Shown here piece by piece: positions 8,508 through 17,300 of a stretch of DNA of 64,000 nucleotides. Within the stretch, counting starts at the first letter, position 1, and the number at the start of each line of letters is the position of its first letter. Source of the DNA: Streptomyces tagetis (lineage in GTDB: Bacteria; Actinomycetota; Actinomycetes; Streptomycetales; Streptomycetaceae); NCBI RefSeq assembly GCF_018069565.1, contig NZ_JAGPNL010000004.1, positions 248,001 to 312,000 on the forward strand. Direction: 5' to 3'. Made by a program: the position numbers and the translations under genes. The notes under the pieces are model-generated. The model saw only the letters and a list, made by a program, of their open reading frames with translations, had not been told where the DNA came from and searched no databases.

Positions 8508-9725
8508 ATGATCGAAGCAGTCGGCCTGACCAAGCGCTACGGCGACAAGACCGCTGTGGACGAGCTGTCCTTCCAGGTGCGGCCCGGCGCCGTCACCGGC
8601 TTCCTGGGCCCGAACGGCTCGGGCAAGTCCACCACGATGCGGATGATCCTCGGCCTGGACAACCCCACCGCGGGTCACGTGACGATCGGCGGCTTCCCGT
8701 ACCGCAAGCTGCCCAACGCCCCCCGCCAGGTCGGCGCCCTCCTCGACGCCAAGGCCGTGCACGGCGGGCGCACCGCCCGCAACCACCTGCTGAGCCTCGC
8801 CCAGCTCTCCGGCATCCCCGACCGCCGGGTCGACGAGGTGCTCGGCGTGGTCGGCCTCCAGCACGTGGCCCGGCGCCGCTCCAAGGGCTTCTCCCTCGGC
8901 ATGGGCCAGCGGCTCGGCATCGCCGCCGCCCTGCTCGGCGACCCCCAGGTGCTCCTCTTCGACGAGCCGGTCAACGGCCTCGACCCCGAGGGCATCCTCT
9001 GGGTGCGCAACCTGATGAAGGCGCTCGCGGCGGAGGGGCGGACGGTCTTCGTCTCCTCCCACCTGATGAGCGAGATGGCGCTCACCGCCGACCACCTGAT
9101 CGTCATCGGCCGCGGCCGGCTGCTCTCCGACATGAGCGTGACCGAGTTCATCTCGGCGAACTCCGCCGACTTCGCCCGGGTCCGCACCCCCGACGACGAA
9201 CCGCAACTGCGCGAGAAGCTGACCGCCGCGCTGACCGGGGCCGGCGGCCACGTACTGCCCGAGCAGGACGGCGCGCTGCGCGTGACCGGGCTGCCGCTCC
9301 CCCGCATCAGCGACGTGGCGCACGAGACCGGCGTACGGCTGTGGGAGCTCTCCCCGCACCAGGCGTCGCTGGAGGAGGCGTACATGCGGATGACGCAGGG
9401 CGCCGTGGACTACCGCTCGACGATCGACGAGAAGGCCGGCCTCCGGCAGCCGCTGCCGCCCGGCGCGCAGCCGCCGATGCCGGTGCCCGGCCAGGGCCAG
9501 CCCAACTGGTACGCCCCGCCGCCGCCGCACCCCGGGCACAACGGCCACGCGGCCCCGGCCCCCGCTCCGGTACCGCAGAACCCGTACGCCGCCCCGAGCG
9601 CCCCGGCGGCCCCCCAGGCCCCGCCTGCCGCCGCCCCCGCCGCACCGGCCCCGCCGTCCTCCGGCCCCGCCCCCGCGGCCCCCGCGCCCACCACCGACCC
9701 GACCACGCCCGAGGACGCCCGATGA
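8508..9725 (+). CDS. ABC transporter ATP-binding protein (ABC-2 exporter, copy 2) with Pro/Ala-rich tail
   Basis: Paralogue of the ATPase at 6444, 405 residues from the ATG at 8508; a GTG at 8499 is in frame but less likely. Walker A is GPNGSGKST, the signature region SLGMGQRLG and Walker B LLFDEPVNGLDPEG. It differs by a low-complexity C-terminal extension of about 90 residues, rich in Pro and Ala (from about residue 315: LRQPLPPGAQPPMPVPG onward), absent from copy 1. This tail resembles the disordered tails of many Streptomyces membrane-associated proteins. A 60-bp stretch is identical to copy 1. It overlaps the permease start by ATGA. Substrate unknown. Confidence 0.9.
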   Translation: MIEAVGLTKRYGDKTAVDELSFQVRPGAVTGFLGPNGSGKSTTMRMILGLDNPTAGHVTIGGFPYRKLPNAPRQVGALLDAKAVHGGRTARNHLLSLAQLSGIPDRRVDEVLGVVGLQHVARRRSKGFSLGMGQRLGIAAALLGDPQVLLFDEPVNGLDPEGILWVRNLMKALAAEGRTVFVSSHLMSEMALTADHLIVIGRGRLLSDMSVTEFISANSADFARVRTPDDEPQLREKLTAALTGAGGHVLPEQDGALRVTGLPLPRISDVAHETGVRLWELSPHQASLEEAYMRMTQGAVDYRSTIDEKAGLRQPLPPGAQPPMPVPGQGQPNWYAPPPPHPGHNGHAAPAPAPVPQNPYAAPSAPAAPQAPPAAAPAAPAPPSSGPAPAAPAPTTDPTTPEDAR

Positions 9726-10573
9726 GCACGCCCCAGCCCCCGGCGGCACAGGCCGCGCCCGGTCAGCCGTACCCCGTCTACACCTCGCCGATCCCGGTGG
9801 TGCGCACCCACCTCGGGCATGCCGTCGCCTCCGAGTGGACCAAGATCCGTTCGGTGCGCTCGACCGTGTGGACGCTGGGCGTCTTCATCCTGCTCGTCGT
9901 CGGCATCGGCATGCTGACCGGCGTCGTGGTCTCCGCCTCCTCGTCGAGCCTGAACGGGGAGAACGCCCTCGGCCTCGGCTTCTTCGGCCTGCTGCTGGGC
10001 AGCATGTGCCTGATCACGCTGGGCGTCATGACCACCGCCTCGGAGTACGGCACCGGCATGGTGCGCACCACCATGACCGCCTGCCCCACCCGCGGCCGGG
10101 TGCTCGCGGCGAAGGGGATCGTCTTCTTCCTGGTGGCGTTCGCGGTGACGCTGGTCTCCACCACCCTCATCGCGCTCGCACACGTGGCGATGACGCGGGA
10201 CAACGGCGCGGTGGACCCGACCGGCGCGGAGTGGCTGAAGGGCACCGTCGGCGTCTCGCTCTACGTGGCGCTGCTCGGGCTGCTCTCGCTCGCCGTCGGC
10301 TCGGTGGTCCGGCACTCGGCGGGCGCCATCACCATCATGATCGGCGCCGTGCTGGCCCCGCTGGTGGTCGCGCTCTTCATGTTCGCGGAGTCCCTGGAGG
10401 ACGTGCGGATGGCCCTGTTCGAGTACTCGATCCCGAACCAGATGAGCATCTTCTACGCGAACTCCCTCTCCGAGACCGGCCCGTCCGGCTGGGACCCGCT
10501 GTGGATCATGCTCGGGGTGACGGTCGCCGTCTTCGCGGGAGCCTTCGCCCTGCTGGAGAAGCGGGACGTCTGA
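9722..10573 (+). CDS. ABC-2 type permease (copy 2)
   Basis: Membrane partner of the preceding ATPase, 283 residues. The start is the ATG at 9722 that overlaps the ATPase stop (ATGA). A Pro/Ala-rich N-terminus of about 30 residues precedes the same SEWTKIRSVRSTVWTL segment found in copy 1. About six hydrophobic segments follow (GVFILLVVGIGMLTGVVV, FFGLLLGSMCLITLGVM and others). The N-terminal extension and the tail of its ATPase are both Pro-rich and both absent from copy 1, suggesting co-evolution of the two tails. Longer reading frames beginning upstream are shadows of the ATPase gene. Confidence 0.88.
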   Translation: MSTPQPPAAQAAPGQPYPVYTSPIPVVRTHLGHAVASEWTKIRSVRSTVWTLGVFILLVVGIGMLTGVVVSASSSSLNGENALGLGFFGLLLGSMCLITLGVMTTASEYGTGMVRTTMTACPTRGRVLAAKGIVFFLVAFAVTLVSTTLIALAHVAMTRDNGAVDPTGAEWLKGTVGVSLYVALLGLLSLAVGSVVRHSAGAITIMIGAVLAPLVVALFMFAESLEDVRMALFEYSIPNQMSIFYANSLSETGPSGWDPLWIMLGVTVAVFAGAFALLEKRDV

Positions 10574-10581
10574 CCGGTTCC

Positions 10582-10914
10582 TCAGAACCTGGGCGCGTTA
10601 CGGGACCGCCGCACCCGCGTGGTGCGGCGGTCCCGCGCGTTCCAGCAGGCGGTGTGCCAGTGCCGGCGGTCGTCCACGCCGGAGTGCTCCGGCCAGGCCA
10701 CCACGTGCGGGACACCGTCCGGGATCGCCTGGTCGCAGCCGGGGCAGCGGTAGGACTTGCCGCGGGAGCTGGCGCCGGCCACGTGCCGCACGCTCCACTC
10801 CTCGCCGCGCCAGCCGGCCGAGGTCTGCCAGCCCCCGTAGCGGCCCGCGTCCTCGTCCGCGTCGCCGCGGGCGGCCGAGCGGGGTCCCTTGGGTCGGTTA
10901 CGGCGCGGGGACAC
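10582..10914 (-). CDS. Small CxxC (zinc-ribbon-like) conserved hypothetical protein
   Basis: 110-residue protein from a GTG at 10914 preceded by GAGGTG on the minus strand. The N-terminus is basic (SPRRNRPKG). The C-terminal half has YRCPGCDQAIPDGVPHVVAW followed by HWHTACW, a Cys-x2-Cys ... His-x2/3-Cys pattern suggesting a bound zinc. The tail is Arg-rich (RDRRTTRVRRSR), so nucleic-acid binding is possible. It is convergent with ABC operon 2, whose stop is only 8 bp away. I recognise it as a conserved streptomycete protein but cannot assign a function. Confidence 0.7.
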   Translation of the reverse strand: MSPRRNRPKGPRSAARGDADEDAGRYGGWQTSAGWRGEEWSVRHVAGASSRGKSYRCPGCDQAIPDGVPHVVAWPEHSGVDDRRHWHTACWNARDRRTTRVRRSRNAPRF

Positions 10915-11178
10915 GGGACACCTCACGGAAGCTCTGGGGGACGGAACGGGCCGCGTCCAGCGTACGCGGCGCGCACCGGGGTCCGCGGACAACGCGGACA
11001 TCGCCCGCCGCCACAACACCCCCCGCGCCGGGCCCTGTCGGGGCGTCCGGGGGCCCGCCGGACGCGCATTCAACAGACAATCGGCAAATCTCTTCGCCGC
11101 CCCGTGTCCTCGGCACGTGTCAGACGGTTATGCCTGGCGGGGGAGCTCCGTGTCGGAGCCGAGGAAGCAGGAAGAGCA

Positions 11179-12207
11179 ATGCGCGTTGGAAGTTTCGTGT
11201 TGGGCGCCCAGTTCCCGGGCCAGGGCCAGGGAGAGGCGCTGCACCGCGCGGTCCGCTCGGCCGAGGTCGCCGAGGAGTCGGGTCTCGACACGGTCTGGCT
11301 GGCCGAGCACCACTTCGTGCCGTACGGCACCTGTCCGTCGGCCGTCACCCTGGCCGCGCTGCTGCTGGGCCGCACCCGCCGCATCCGGGTCGGCACGGCG
11401 GTGAGCGTGCTGCCCACCGTCCACCCCGTCGCCCTCGGCGAGCAGGCGGCGCTGCTCCACGTCACCAGCGGCGGCCGGTTCTCGCTGGGCGTGGGCCGGG
11501 GCGGCCCCTGGATCGACCTGGAGGTGTTCGGCACCGGCCTCGCGGCGTACGAGGAGGGGTTCCCGGACTCCCTCGACCTGCTGCTGCGCTGGCTGCGCGA
11601 GCCGGCCGTCGGCTCCGCGGGCGACCGCTTCCGGTTCCGCGAGGTGCCGGTCGTGCCGCGCCCCTCCCAGTCGCTGACGGAGACCGCGGGGCCCGAGGTC
11701 GTCGTCGCCTGCACCTCCCCGGCGAGCGTGCGCCTGGCCGCCGAGCGGGGCCTGCCGATGCTGCTCGGCATGCACGTCGGGGACGAGGAGAAGACCGAGA
11801 TGATCGCCGAGTGGCGGCGCCACGCGCGGGCGGCCGGACGCCCCGGCGAGGAGATCGACGGCGCGGCCCATGTCTCGGCCGGCGTCTGCCAGATCGCCGA
11901 CCGGCGCGCGGACGCCGCCGAGACGCTGCTCAAAGCGATGCCGGGCTGGCTGCGCCAGGGCCTGGGCGCCCACGTCACGGTGGACGGCCGCGCCCGGCGG
12001 ATGCGCGACCCGTACGCGTACACCGAACTGCTCTGCGGGCTGCACCCGGTGGGCACCCCCCGGCTCTGCGCCGACCGGCTCGCCGCGACCAGTGAACGCA
12101 CCGGCATCTCCCGCTTCGCCCTGCTCGTCGAGGGCTCCGGGGACCTCGCGGCCACGGAGGAGAACGTCCGGCGGCTCGGCACCGAGGTCCTCCCTCACCT
12201 GCGCTGA
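11179..12207 (+). CDS. LLM-class flavin-dependent oxidoreductase (luciferase-like)
   Basis: 342-residue bacterial-luciferase-like monooxygenase from the ATG at 11179, with AGGAAG upstream. The N-terminus MRVGSFVLGAQFPGQGQ and the blocks SGLDTVWLAEHHF, IRVGTAVSVLPTVHP and RFSLGVGRGGPW are the usual TIM-barrel and flavin-site signatures of the family. The substrate is unknown; family members use FMNH2 or F420. It is monocistronic as far as can be seen. Longer reading frames in the same phase start far upstream in another gene and are not credible. Confidence 0.85.
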   Translation: MRVGSFVLGAQFPGQGQGEALHRAVRSAEVAEESGLDTVWLAEHHFVPYGTCPSAVTLAALLLGRTRRIRVGTAVSVLPTVHPVALGEQAALLHVTSGGRFSLGVGRGGPWIDLEVFGTGLAAYEEGFPDSLDLLLRWLREPAVGSAGDRFRFREVPVVPRPSQSLTETAGPEVVVACTSPASVRLAAERGLPMLLGMHVGDEEKTEMIAEWRRHARAAGRPGEEIDGAAHVSAGVCQIADRRADAAETLLKAMPGWLRQGLGAHVTVDGRARRMRDPYAYTELLCGLHPVGTPRLCADRLAATSERTGISRFALLVEGSGDLAATEENVRRLGTEVLPHLR

Positions 12208-12242
12208 GCGGCCCCCGGCGGGACCCGCCCACCGGGCCCGCC

Positions 12243-12325
12243 GGACCGGGGAAACCGGGCGGACCGGGCGGACCGGAGGGACGGGGCGGACCGTGCGGAC
12301 CGGGCGGACCGGGCGGAGGGGGCGG
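12243..12325. repeat. Degenerate minisatellite of GGGCGGACC-type units
   Basis: About nine imperfect copies of a roughly 9-bp unit (GGGCGGACC, with variants such as GGAGGGACG and GTGCGGACC) fill the space between the monooxygenase gene and the next gene. The units are non-coding as far as I can see. Confidence 0.7.
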
Positions 12326-12401
12326 CCGGGGCGGAGAGCCCGCCGCTCCGGTACGCGTCGCGCCTTGGGCGTACCGAGCGGCGGGCGGGCGATCGTGGGC
12401 G

Positions 12402-12794
12402 TCAGCAGTCCCGCAGCTCCGGCGACTGGTTCAGCAACTGGTTGCGCACCGAGGTGAAGCGGGCCAGCGTCTCGTCGACGGAGGAGTCCAACGGGAACAC
12501 CGCCACCCGGTGGCAGTTCTGGAAGGCCAGCCGCACACCGAAGTGCCGTTGCAGCGCGCCGCGAATGGCGTCACTCGCCAGGGCGCGCAGCAGTTGGCCG
12601 CGCGCGTGCTCGTCCGGCGGGGGCGTCTGGTTGTCGGCGAACTGTCCGCCGTCCACCTTCAGCTGCGCCACCAGGGAACTAATCATCTCCCACGCGAAGG
12701 GCAGGGAGGTCCGGACGCAGTCGACGAAGTCTGCTTCGTCGACCTCGCCTCGCTCGGCCTGTTCGAGTAGGGCCGGTGAGACGTCGAGCGACAT
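12402..12794 (-). CDS. SCO5389-family conserved protein
   Basis: 130-residue protein starting MSLDVSPALLEQAERGEVDE from the ATG at 12794, with an excellent GAGGAGAACTC ribosome site directly upstream; an in-frame extension further upstream lacks this. I recognise it as the SCO5389 family of streptomycetes. It is largely helical (DCVRTSLPFAWEMISSLVAQLK) and ends RNQLLNQSPELRDC. No catalytic motif or membrane segment is seen. The position next to nucS is conserved in S. coelicolor as I recall it. The biochemical function is unknown. Confidence 0.85.
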   Translation of the reverse strand: MSLDVSPALLEQAERGEVDEADFVDCVRTSLPFAWEMISSLVAQLKVDGGQFADNQTPPPDEHARGQLLRALASDAIRGALQRHFGVRLAFQNCHRVAVFPLDSSVDETLARFTSVRNQLLNQSPELRDC

Positions 12795-13060
12795 GAGTTC
12801 TCCTCTCGCACCCCCGACCAGCAGGGGTTGCCGGACAGTGAAGGGAGCGCGCGATGTCGAACACGCTGCGTACACGTATCGCGACCTCCCGTTCACTACC
12901 GTAAGCAGCCGAACGTAACCGCACCAGGAGATTGCCTAGATGGGGACCATCGGGTAGGCACACAATCGGCCAGTGGGCATCATGGGGCCAATGGGAGAAG
13001 TGGGACGCCGCCGGAACCGGTCCCGGCGGAGGCGGATCGCGCCGGGGCGGGGGTGTCCAG

Positions 13061-13066
13061 TAGCGT
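13061..13066 (+). promoter_or_regulatory. Probable -10 box of leaderless nucS transcript
   Basis: TAGCGT lies 8 nt before the nucS ATG, with no Shine-Dalgarno sequence in between. The same hexamer at nearly the same distance precedes the ABC gene at 6444. Confidence 0.5.
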
Positions 13067-13074
13067 TGCCGACC

Positions 13075-13746
13075 ATGCGTCTCGTCATTGCCCGCTGCTC
13101 CGTCGACTACGCCGGGCGGCTCACCGCACATCTGCCCTCGGCACCCCGGCTGATCCTGGTCAAGGCGGACGGCAGCGTCTCGATCCATGCCGACGACCGG
13201 GCGTACAAGCCCCTCAACTGGATGTCGCCGCCGTGCACGTTGAAGGAGGGCGCGGGGGACGAAGCGGGCGTCTGGACCGTCGTCAACAAGGCGGGCGAGA
13301 AGCTCATCATCACGATGGAGGAGGTTCTGCACGACTCCTCGCACGAACTCGGCGTCGATCCGGGCCTGATCAAGGACGGCGTGGAAGCACACCTCCAGGA
13401 GCTGCTCGCCGACCGCATCGACACCCTCGGCGAGGGCTACACGCTGATCCGGCGCGAGTACCCGACCGCCATCGGGCCGGTCGACATCCTGTGCCGGGAC
13501 GCCGAGGGGCGGACCGTCGCCGTGGAGATCAAGCGGCGCGGTGAGATCGACGGCGTGGAACAGCTCACGCGCTACCTCGACCTGCTCAACCGCGACCCCC
13601 ATCTCGCCCCGGTGCGCGGGGTCTTCGCCGCGCAGGAGATCAAGCCGCAGGCCCGCGTGCTCGCCACCGACCGCGGCATCGGCTGCCAGGTGCTGGACTA
13701 CGACGCCCTGCGGGGCATCGAGGACGACAAGCTGCGGCTGTTCTGA
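13075..13746 (+). CDS. nucS: Endonuclease NucS (non-canonical mismatch repair)
   Basis: NucS replaces MutS/MutL in actinobacteria: it cuts both strands at certain mismatches and cooperates with the sliding clamp. The 223 residues from the ATG at 13075 match the family length. The N-terminal DNA-binding/dimerisation part begins MRLVIARCSVDY. The C-terminal nuclease domain carries GPVDILCRD (Asp137) and VAVEIKRRG (Glu151, Lys153), the expected D...ExK catalytic set. The C-terminus ends DDKLRLF, the type of tail that binds the beta clamp. It is monocistronic, probably leaderless, and followed by a very strong hairpin. Confidence 0.95.
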   Translation: MRLVIARCSVDYAGRLTAHLPSAPRLILVKADGSVSIHADDRAYKPLNWMSPPCTLKEGAGDEAGVWTVVNKAGEKLIITMEEVLHDSSHELGVDPGLIKDGVEAHLQELLADRIDTLGEGYTLIRREYPTAIGPVDILCRDAEGRTVAVEIKRRGEIDGVEQLTRYLDLLNRDPHLAPVRGVFAAQEIKPQARVLATDRGIGCQVLDYDALRGIEDDKLRLF

Positions 13747-13763
13747 CACACCGCGGGGATCGC

Positions 13764-13810
13764 ACGGCGCGAGGGCCGGGTCCGTACGGCGGACCCGGCC
13801 CTCGCGCCGT
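13764..13810. terminator. Bidirectional terminator between nucS and the ATPase gene
   Basis: A perfect 21-bp inverted repeat with a 5-nt loop (TACGG) lies between two convergent genes. It begins ACGGCGCGAGGGCCGGG. There is no U-tract on either side. Its position and symmetry suit termination in both directions. Confidence 0.88.
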
Positions 13811-13855
13811 CCCCGGGCTCCGCGGAGCCCGCGTGGCGCCGGTGTGCCCGGTGCC

Positions 13856-16471
13856 TCAGATGACCTGATCCGGGGCCGGGTCCTGCGGGCCCTCGCTCGC
13901 GGTGGCGCTCTGCGAGGCGGAGGCGCCCGCGCTCTCGGGCACGCCGCTCGGGGCGGGGCCGCTCGCGCTCGTCGACGTCTCCGGCGGCGGCTCCGTCTCG
14001 GTCTCGGTGGGCGTGCCGGGGCCGGGCGGCTCGCTCTCGGTGGGCGTCGTGCCCGGGTCGGAGGGCTCGCTCCGGGTGGGCTTCGGCGACGACGGCGCGG
14101 ACGAGGACGGCTTGCCGGAGGGCCGGGACGGCGTGCTGCCGGGGGTCCCGTCGTCGTCCTCTCCCCCGGTGCCGGGGGTGGTCTCCTCGCCGGAGGGCTC
14201 GGCCGACTCGCTCGGCGAGGGGTCGCCGGAGGTGAGGGTGGCGTCGGCGCCCGGTTCGGACGGACCGCCGCTCGCGCGACCGGCGCCGGGGTCGCCGTCG
14301 CCGTCCTCGGCCGGCCGGTCGGCGCCGAGCGGGTCGTCGTCGATGCCCTGGCTGGCCGACGGGTTGACGCCGACCTGATCGGACGGGTCGACGTCGTTGT
14401 CGGAGGTGGCGCCCAGGGTCACCACGGTGCCGAGGACCGCGACGAGCAGCGCGCCCGCCCCGGCGGCGACCAGGTTGCGGCGGGCGAAGCCCTTGATGCC
14501 GCCGCCCGGCGTCTTGTGGCCGGGCCCCTCGGCACCCTCCTGGCGGCTGACGAGCGCCGGGGAGTACGGGGAGGGCCGCAGCGGCGGGAAGGGCGCGGCC
14601 GTGCCCGGCGGCGCCGGCACCGGCTCCTGCGCCAGCGTCACCGCCTCGTCCGCCGCCGAGCCCGGGAAGGCTGCGGCGCCGAGGACGGCGGTGCCGGTGC
14701 CGGCGCCCGGGGTGTCCCCGGAGCGGTCGGCGACCAGGGCGAGGGCACGGCGGCCCGCGACGGCGCCGCGCTTGTCGGAGAGGGCGCCGCGCAGCCCGAT
14801 GGACGCCTCCAGCTCGGCGCGGGCCCGGTCGAGGTGTCCCTCGCACAGCGCGAGGACGCCCAGTTCGTGGTGGAAGTACGCCTGTTCGGCGACGTCTCCG
14901 GCGAGGCGGGCGGCCTCGGCGCCGGAGCGCAGCGCCCGTTCCCAGGCGCCCCAGTGCTGTCCGGCGGCGAAGGCGGGCGCCGCGGCGCGGGCCAGCCGGA
15001 CGGCGGGGCTCTCCTCGCCCTCGGCGGGCGGCACCGTCTCCGGCACCAGCGGGGTGAGGGCGGCGAGCACGGCGTCGGCCTCGGCCGCGACGCGTTCCGG
15101 GGTGACCGAGGGGTGCGCGGCCCACCAGGCGTAGTGCCGGGCGGCGGTCAGCGCGCGGGCCGTGAGGTCGTCGGCGTATCCGGCGTTCTCCAGTTGGGCG
15201 AGGACACCGGCGGCCAGGCGGTAGCGGGGACCGACCGGCGAGACCAGTCCGCAGTCGGCCAGCTCGCCGAGGGCGGCGTCGGCGTGGGTGTCGCCGACCA
15301 GGGCGGGCAGGTGGGCCTGGTGGGGCACCTCGCCGCCGAGCGCGACGGCGAACTCCAGCGTGGCGCGGGCCGAGGCGCTGAGCCGGGAGGCGAGCAGCGG
15401 GGCGGGGGCGGCGGCCTCGCCGAGCGAGGGCAGCGGCGTCTCGTCGGCCTCGGCGGGCTCGCCGGCCGGCTCCTCGTCGGGCCTGGCGCCGGGTCCGGTG
15501 AGGGCGTCGGCGCGGGCCTCGGGCCGGGCGTCGGCGAAGACGCCGAACTCGTCGACGGCCTCGGCGTCGGCCCGCAGCCGGTCGCGCCGGCGCAGCAGGG
15601 CACCGGCCTGCACGAAGCGCAGCGGCAGTCCCTCGGACTCGAACCAGAGGTCGCCGGCCCAGTTGGACTCGGCCTCGGTCAGGGAGCGTCCGGCGGCGCG
15701 CTCCAGCAGTTCCACGCTGTCGGAGCGGTCCAGTCCGGTGAGGAAGACCTCCTCGACGGCGGAGTCGGCGGAGGGGCCGGGCACGTCGGGGGTGGCGGCG
15801 ACGAGGAAGGCGCACTCGGGGGTGGCGTCCAGCAGTTCGTCGAGGGCGGTGCCGCCGATCTCGGCGTCGTCCAGGACGACGACGGCGCCGGTCTCCCGCA
15901 GCCGGCCGAGGAGTTCGTCCCGGCCGGGGCGGTGGTCCGGGGCGCGGTGGACGGCGTGGAAGAGGTCGTACAGCAGTTCGTCGGCGGTGCGGTGGAAGCC
16001 GCTGAGCCGGACCACGCCGTCGGGGGCGAGGTCGGCGCAGTCCTCGGCGACGAGGTCGAGGAGGCTGGTGCGGCCCGAGCCGGCCGGGCCGGTGAGGCGG
16101 ACGGAGCGGCCTCGGGCGAGCAGCCGTACCAGGCGCTCGCGTTCGTCCTGGCGGGCCAGGAGGGAGAGCGCGGGCCGGGAGGGGCCCGGCGGGGCGGGCG
16201 GCCGGGCGGCCTGGGCGGCGGCGGCGCGTTCGGCCGCGGTGCGCTTGGCGGGGCCCACCGGCAGGTCGGCCGGCGGGCAGACCTCGATCTCGCTGCCGTC
16301 GACGGGGTTGACGGTGAGCAGGAGGTCGCCGGAGACCAGCCGCGCGGTGCGGGCGAGCGCCGGCGGCTGTCCGAAATCGGAGGTGAGGGGGTCCCTGGGC
16401 GGGCGGGGGCGCGGCGTGTGGCCGTCGCCGCCCTGGCCGTACTCCTCGGGTCCCCGGTCGATCGGGTCCAT
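13856..16471 (-). CDS. Membrane-anchored P-loop ATPase with long acidic Ser/Pro tail
   Basis: 871 residues from the ATG at 16471 (MDPIDRGPEEYGQGGDG). Seen in order: Pro-rich N-terminus; P-loop GPAGSGRT at about 128-135 with LTGPAGSGRTSLLDLV; Walker-B-like VVVLDD at about 197-202; Ala-rich helical repeats that look like a TPR or STAND-type helical region (about 300-600); a single hydrophobic span NLVAAGAGALLVAVLGTVV at about 666-685; then a tail of about 185 residues rich in Ser, Thr, Pro, Asp and Glu. Basic residues before the span (GFARRN) suggest a cytoplasmic ATPase and an outside tail. It is convergent with nucS. Function is unknown; signal sensing or LuxR/STAND-like regulation is conceivable. 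Confidence 0.75.
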   Translation of the reverse strand: MDPIDRGPEEYGQGGDGHTPRPRPPRDPLTSDFGQPPALARTARLVSGDLLLTVNPVDGSEIEVCPPADLPVGPAKRTAAERAAAAQAARPPAPPGPSRPALSLLARQDERERLVRLLARGRSVRLTGPAGSGRTSLLDLVAEDCADLAPDGVVRLSGFHRTADELLYDLFHAVHRAPDHRPGRDELLGRLRETGAVVVLDDAEIGGTALDELLDATPECAFLVAATPDVPGPSADSAVEEVFLTGLDRSDSVELLERAAGRSLTEAESNWAGDLWFESEGLPLRFVQAGALLRRRDRLRADAEAVDEFGVFADARPEARADALTGPGARPDEEPAGEPAEADETPLPSLGEAAAPAPLLASRLSASARATLEFAVALGGEVPHQAHLPALVGDTHADAALGELADCGLVSPVGPRYRLAAGVLAQLENAGYADDLTARALTAARHYAWWAAHPSVTPERVAAEADAVLAALTPLVPETVPPAEGEESPAVRLARAAAPAFAAGQHWGAWERALRSGAEAARLAGDVAEQAYFHHELGVLALCEGHLDRARAELEASIGLRGALSDKRGAVAGRRALALVADRSGDTPGAGTGTAVLGAAAFPGSAADEAVTLAQEPVPAPPGTAAPFPPLRPSPYSPALVSRQEGAEGPGHKTPGGGIKGFARRNLVAAGAGALLVAVLGTVVTLGATSDNDVDPSDQVGVNPSASQGIDDDPLGADRPAEDGDGDPGAGRASGGPSEPGADATLTSGDPSPSESAEPSGEETTPGTGGEDDDGTPGSTPSRPSGKPSSSAPSSPKPTRSEPSDPGTTPTESEPPGPGTPTETETEPPPETSTSASGPAPSGVPESAGASASQSATASEGPQDPAPDQVI

Positions 16472-16792
16472 AGGTCCAAGCCCCCAAAAGCGTCGTGTGC
16501 CGGTTCCCCCGGTCGGGACCACCCTCCCGGCCGTGCCGCACTCCGCGCTGTCGCCTCTGGTCCGGGCCCGCCCAGTGGGTTTCGCAAGGCGGCGGGCAGC
16601 CAGACCCTAAACCGTCGCTCGGTGTCTTCGACAGCCCGGGGTGCCGACCGGACCGCAACGTCATGGTCTCGTGGGGATTGCGTGCGTCGGGGCGTTTCGC
16701 CGAAGGGTGTCCGTATCCGTCCGGCCCGCGGCCCCGCCCTCGCGGCCCGCGGCGCCCCGGCCTCGGCGCGGTGGCGCCGACCGGAGCGGGGG

Positions 16793-17116
16793 TCACACTC
16801 GGGGCAGGCTCTCCACGCCGAGGCCGCCCTCGATGGCCAGGATGCGGTGGAGCCGGGTGGCCACCAGCAGGCGCTGCATCTGCGGCGGGACGCCGCGCAG
16901 CACCAGGCGCCGGCCGCAGCGGCCGGCCCGCCGGTGGGCCCCCATGATCACACCGAGTCCGGTGGCGTCCCAGGAGTCCAGTTCTGACAGGTCGAGCACG
17001 AGGTCGCCGACTCCGTCGTCGACGGCCGTGTGCAGGACCGTACGGGCGTCCGCCGCGCTGCGGACGTCGAGGCGGCCCCCGACGACCAGCTCGACGTGGT
17101 CGCCCCTGATATGCAT
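16793..17116 (-). CDS. STAS-domain protein (anti-anti-sigma-like)
   Basis: 107-residue single STAS domain (MHIRGDHVELVVGGRLDVRS) from the ATG at 17116. Such proteins bind anti-sigma kinases and are switched by phosphorylation of a Ser or Thr. The usual site sequence DSSGL reads here LDSWDATGLGVIMGAHRRA, so a Thr occupies the phospho-site position. The C-terminal half (RRLVLRGVPPQMQRLLVATRLHRIL) is standard. No sigma factor or anti-sigma gene is adjacent, so its partner is unknown. Confidence 0.85.
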   Translation of the reverse strand: MHIRGDHVELVVGGRLDVRSAADARTVLHTAVDDGVGDLVLDLSELDSWDATGLGVIMGAHRRAGRCGRRLVLRGVPPQMQRLLVATRLHRILAIEGGLGVESLPRV

Positions 17117-17300
17117 ATGCGCTCCCCGGCGTGCGTTTCGTGCTCCGTGATGTGGTCAGTGAGAGGTGCTGGAGGTGCTCTCTCGGCGATATCAGGTGAC
17201 GCCCCCTCTGACTGGCCGAAACGACCGAGGGTTGCCGCCTGTAAGCGAACCGATACCGAATTCACCCCGCCGTGTGATGTCCCCCGGGGCGAAGGGAGCC

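Noticed and set aside
9835..11178. Upstream part of a 790-codon frame containing the luciferase-like gene
   Set aside because: The part before the ATG at 11179 is Arg/Gly/Ala shadow of the permease gene and intergenic DNA; homologues start at 11179.
14397..16610. Long plus-strand frames opposite the membrane-anchored ATPase gene
   Set aside because: Ser/Arg/Ala-only composition, no start signal, antisense to a gene with clear motifs.
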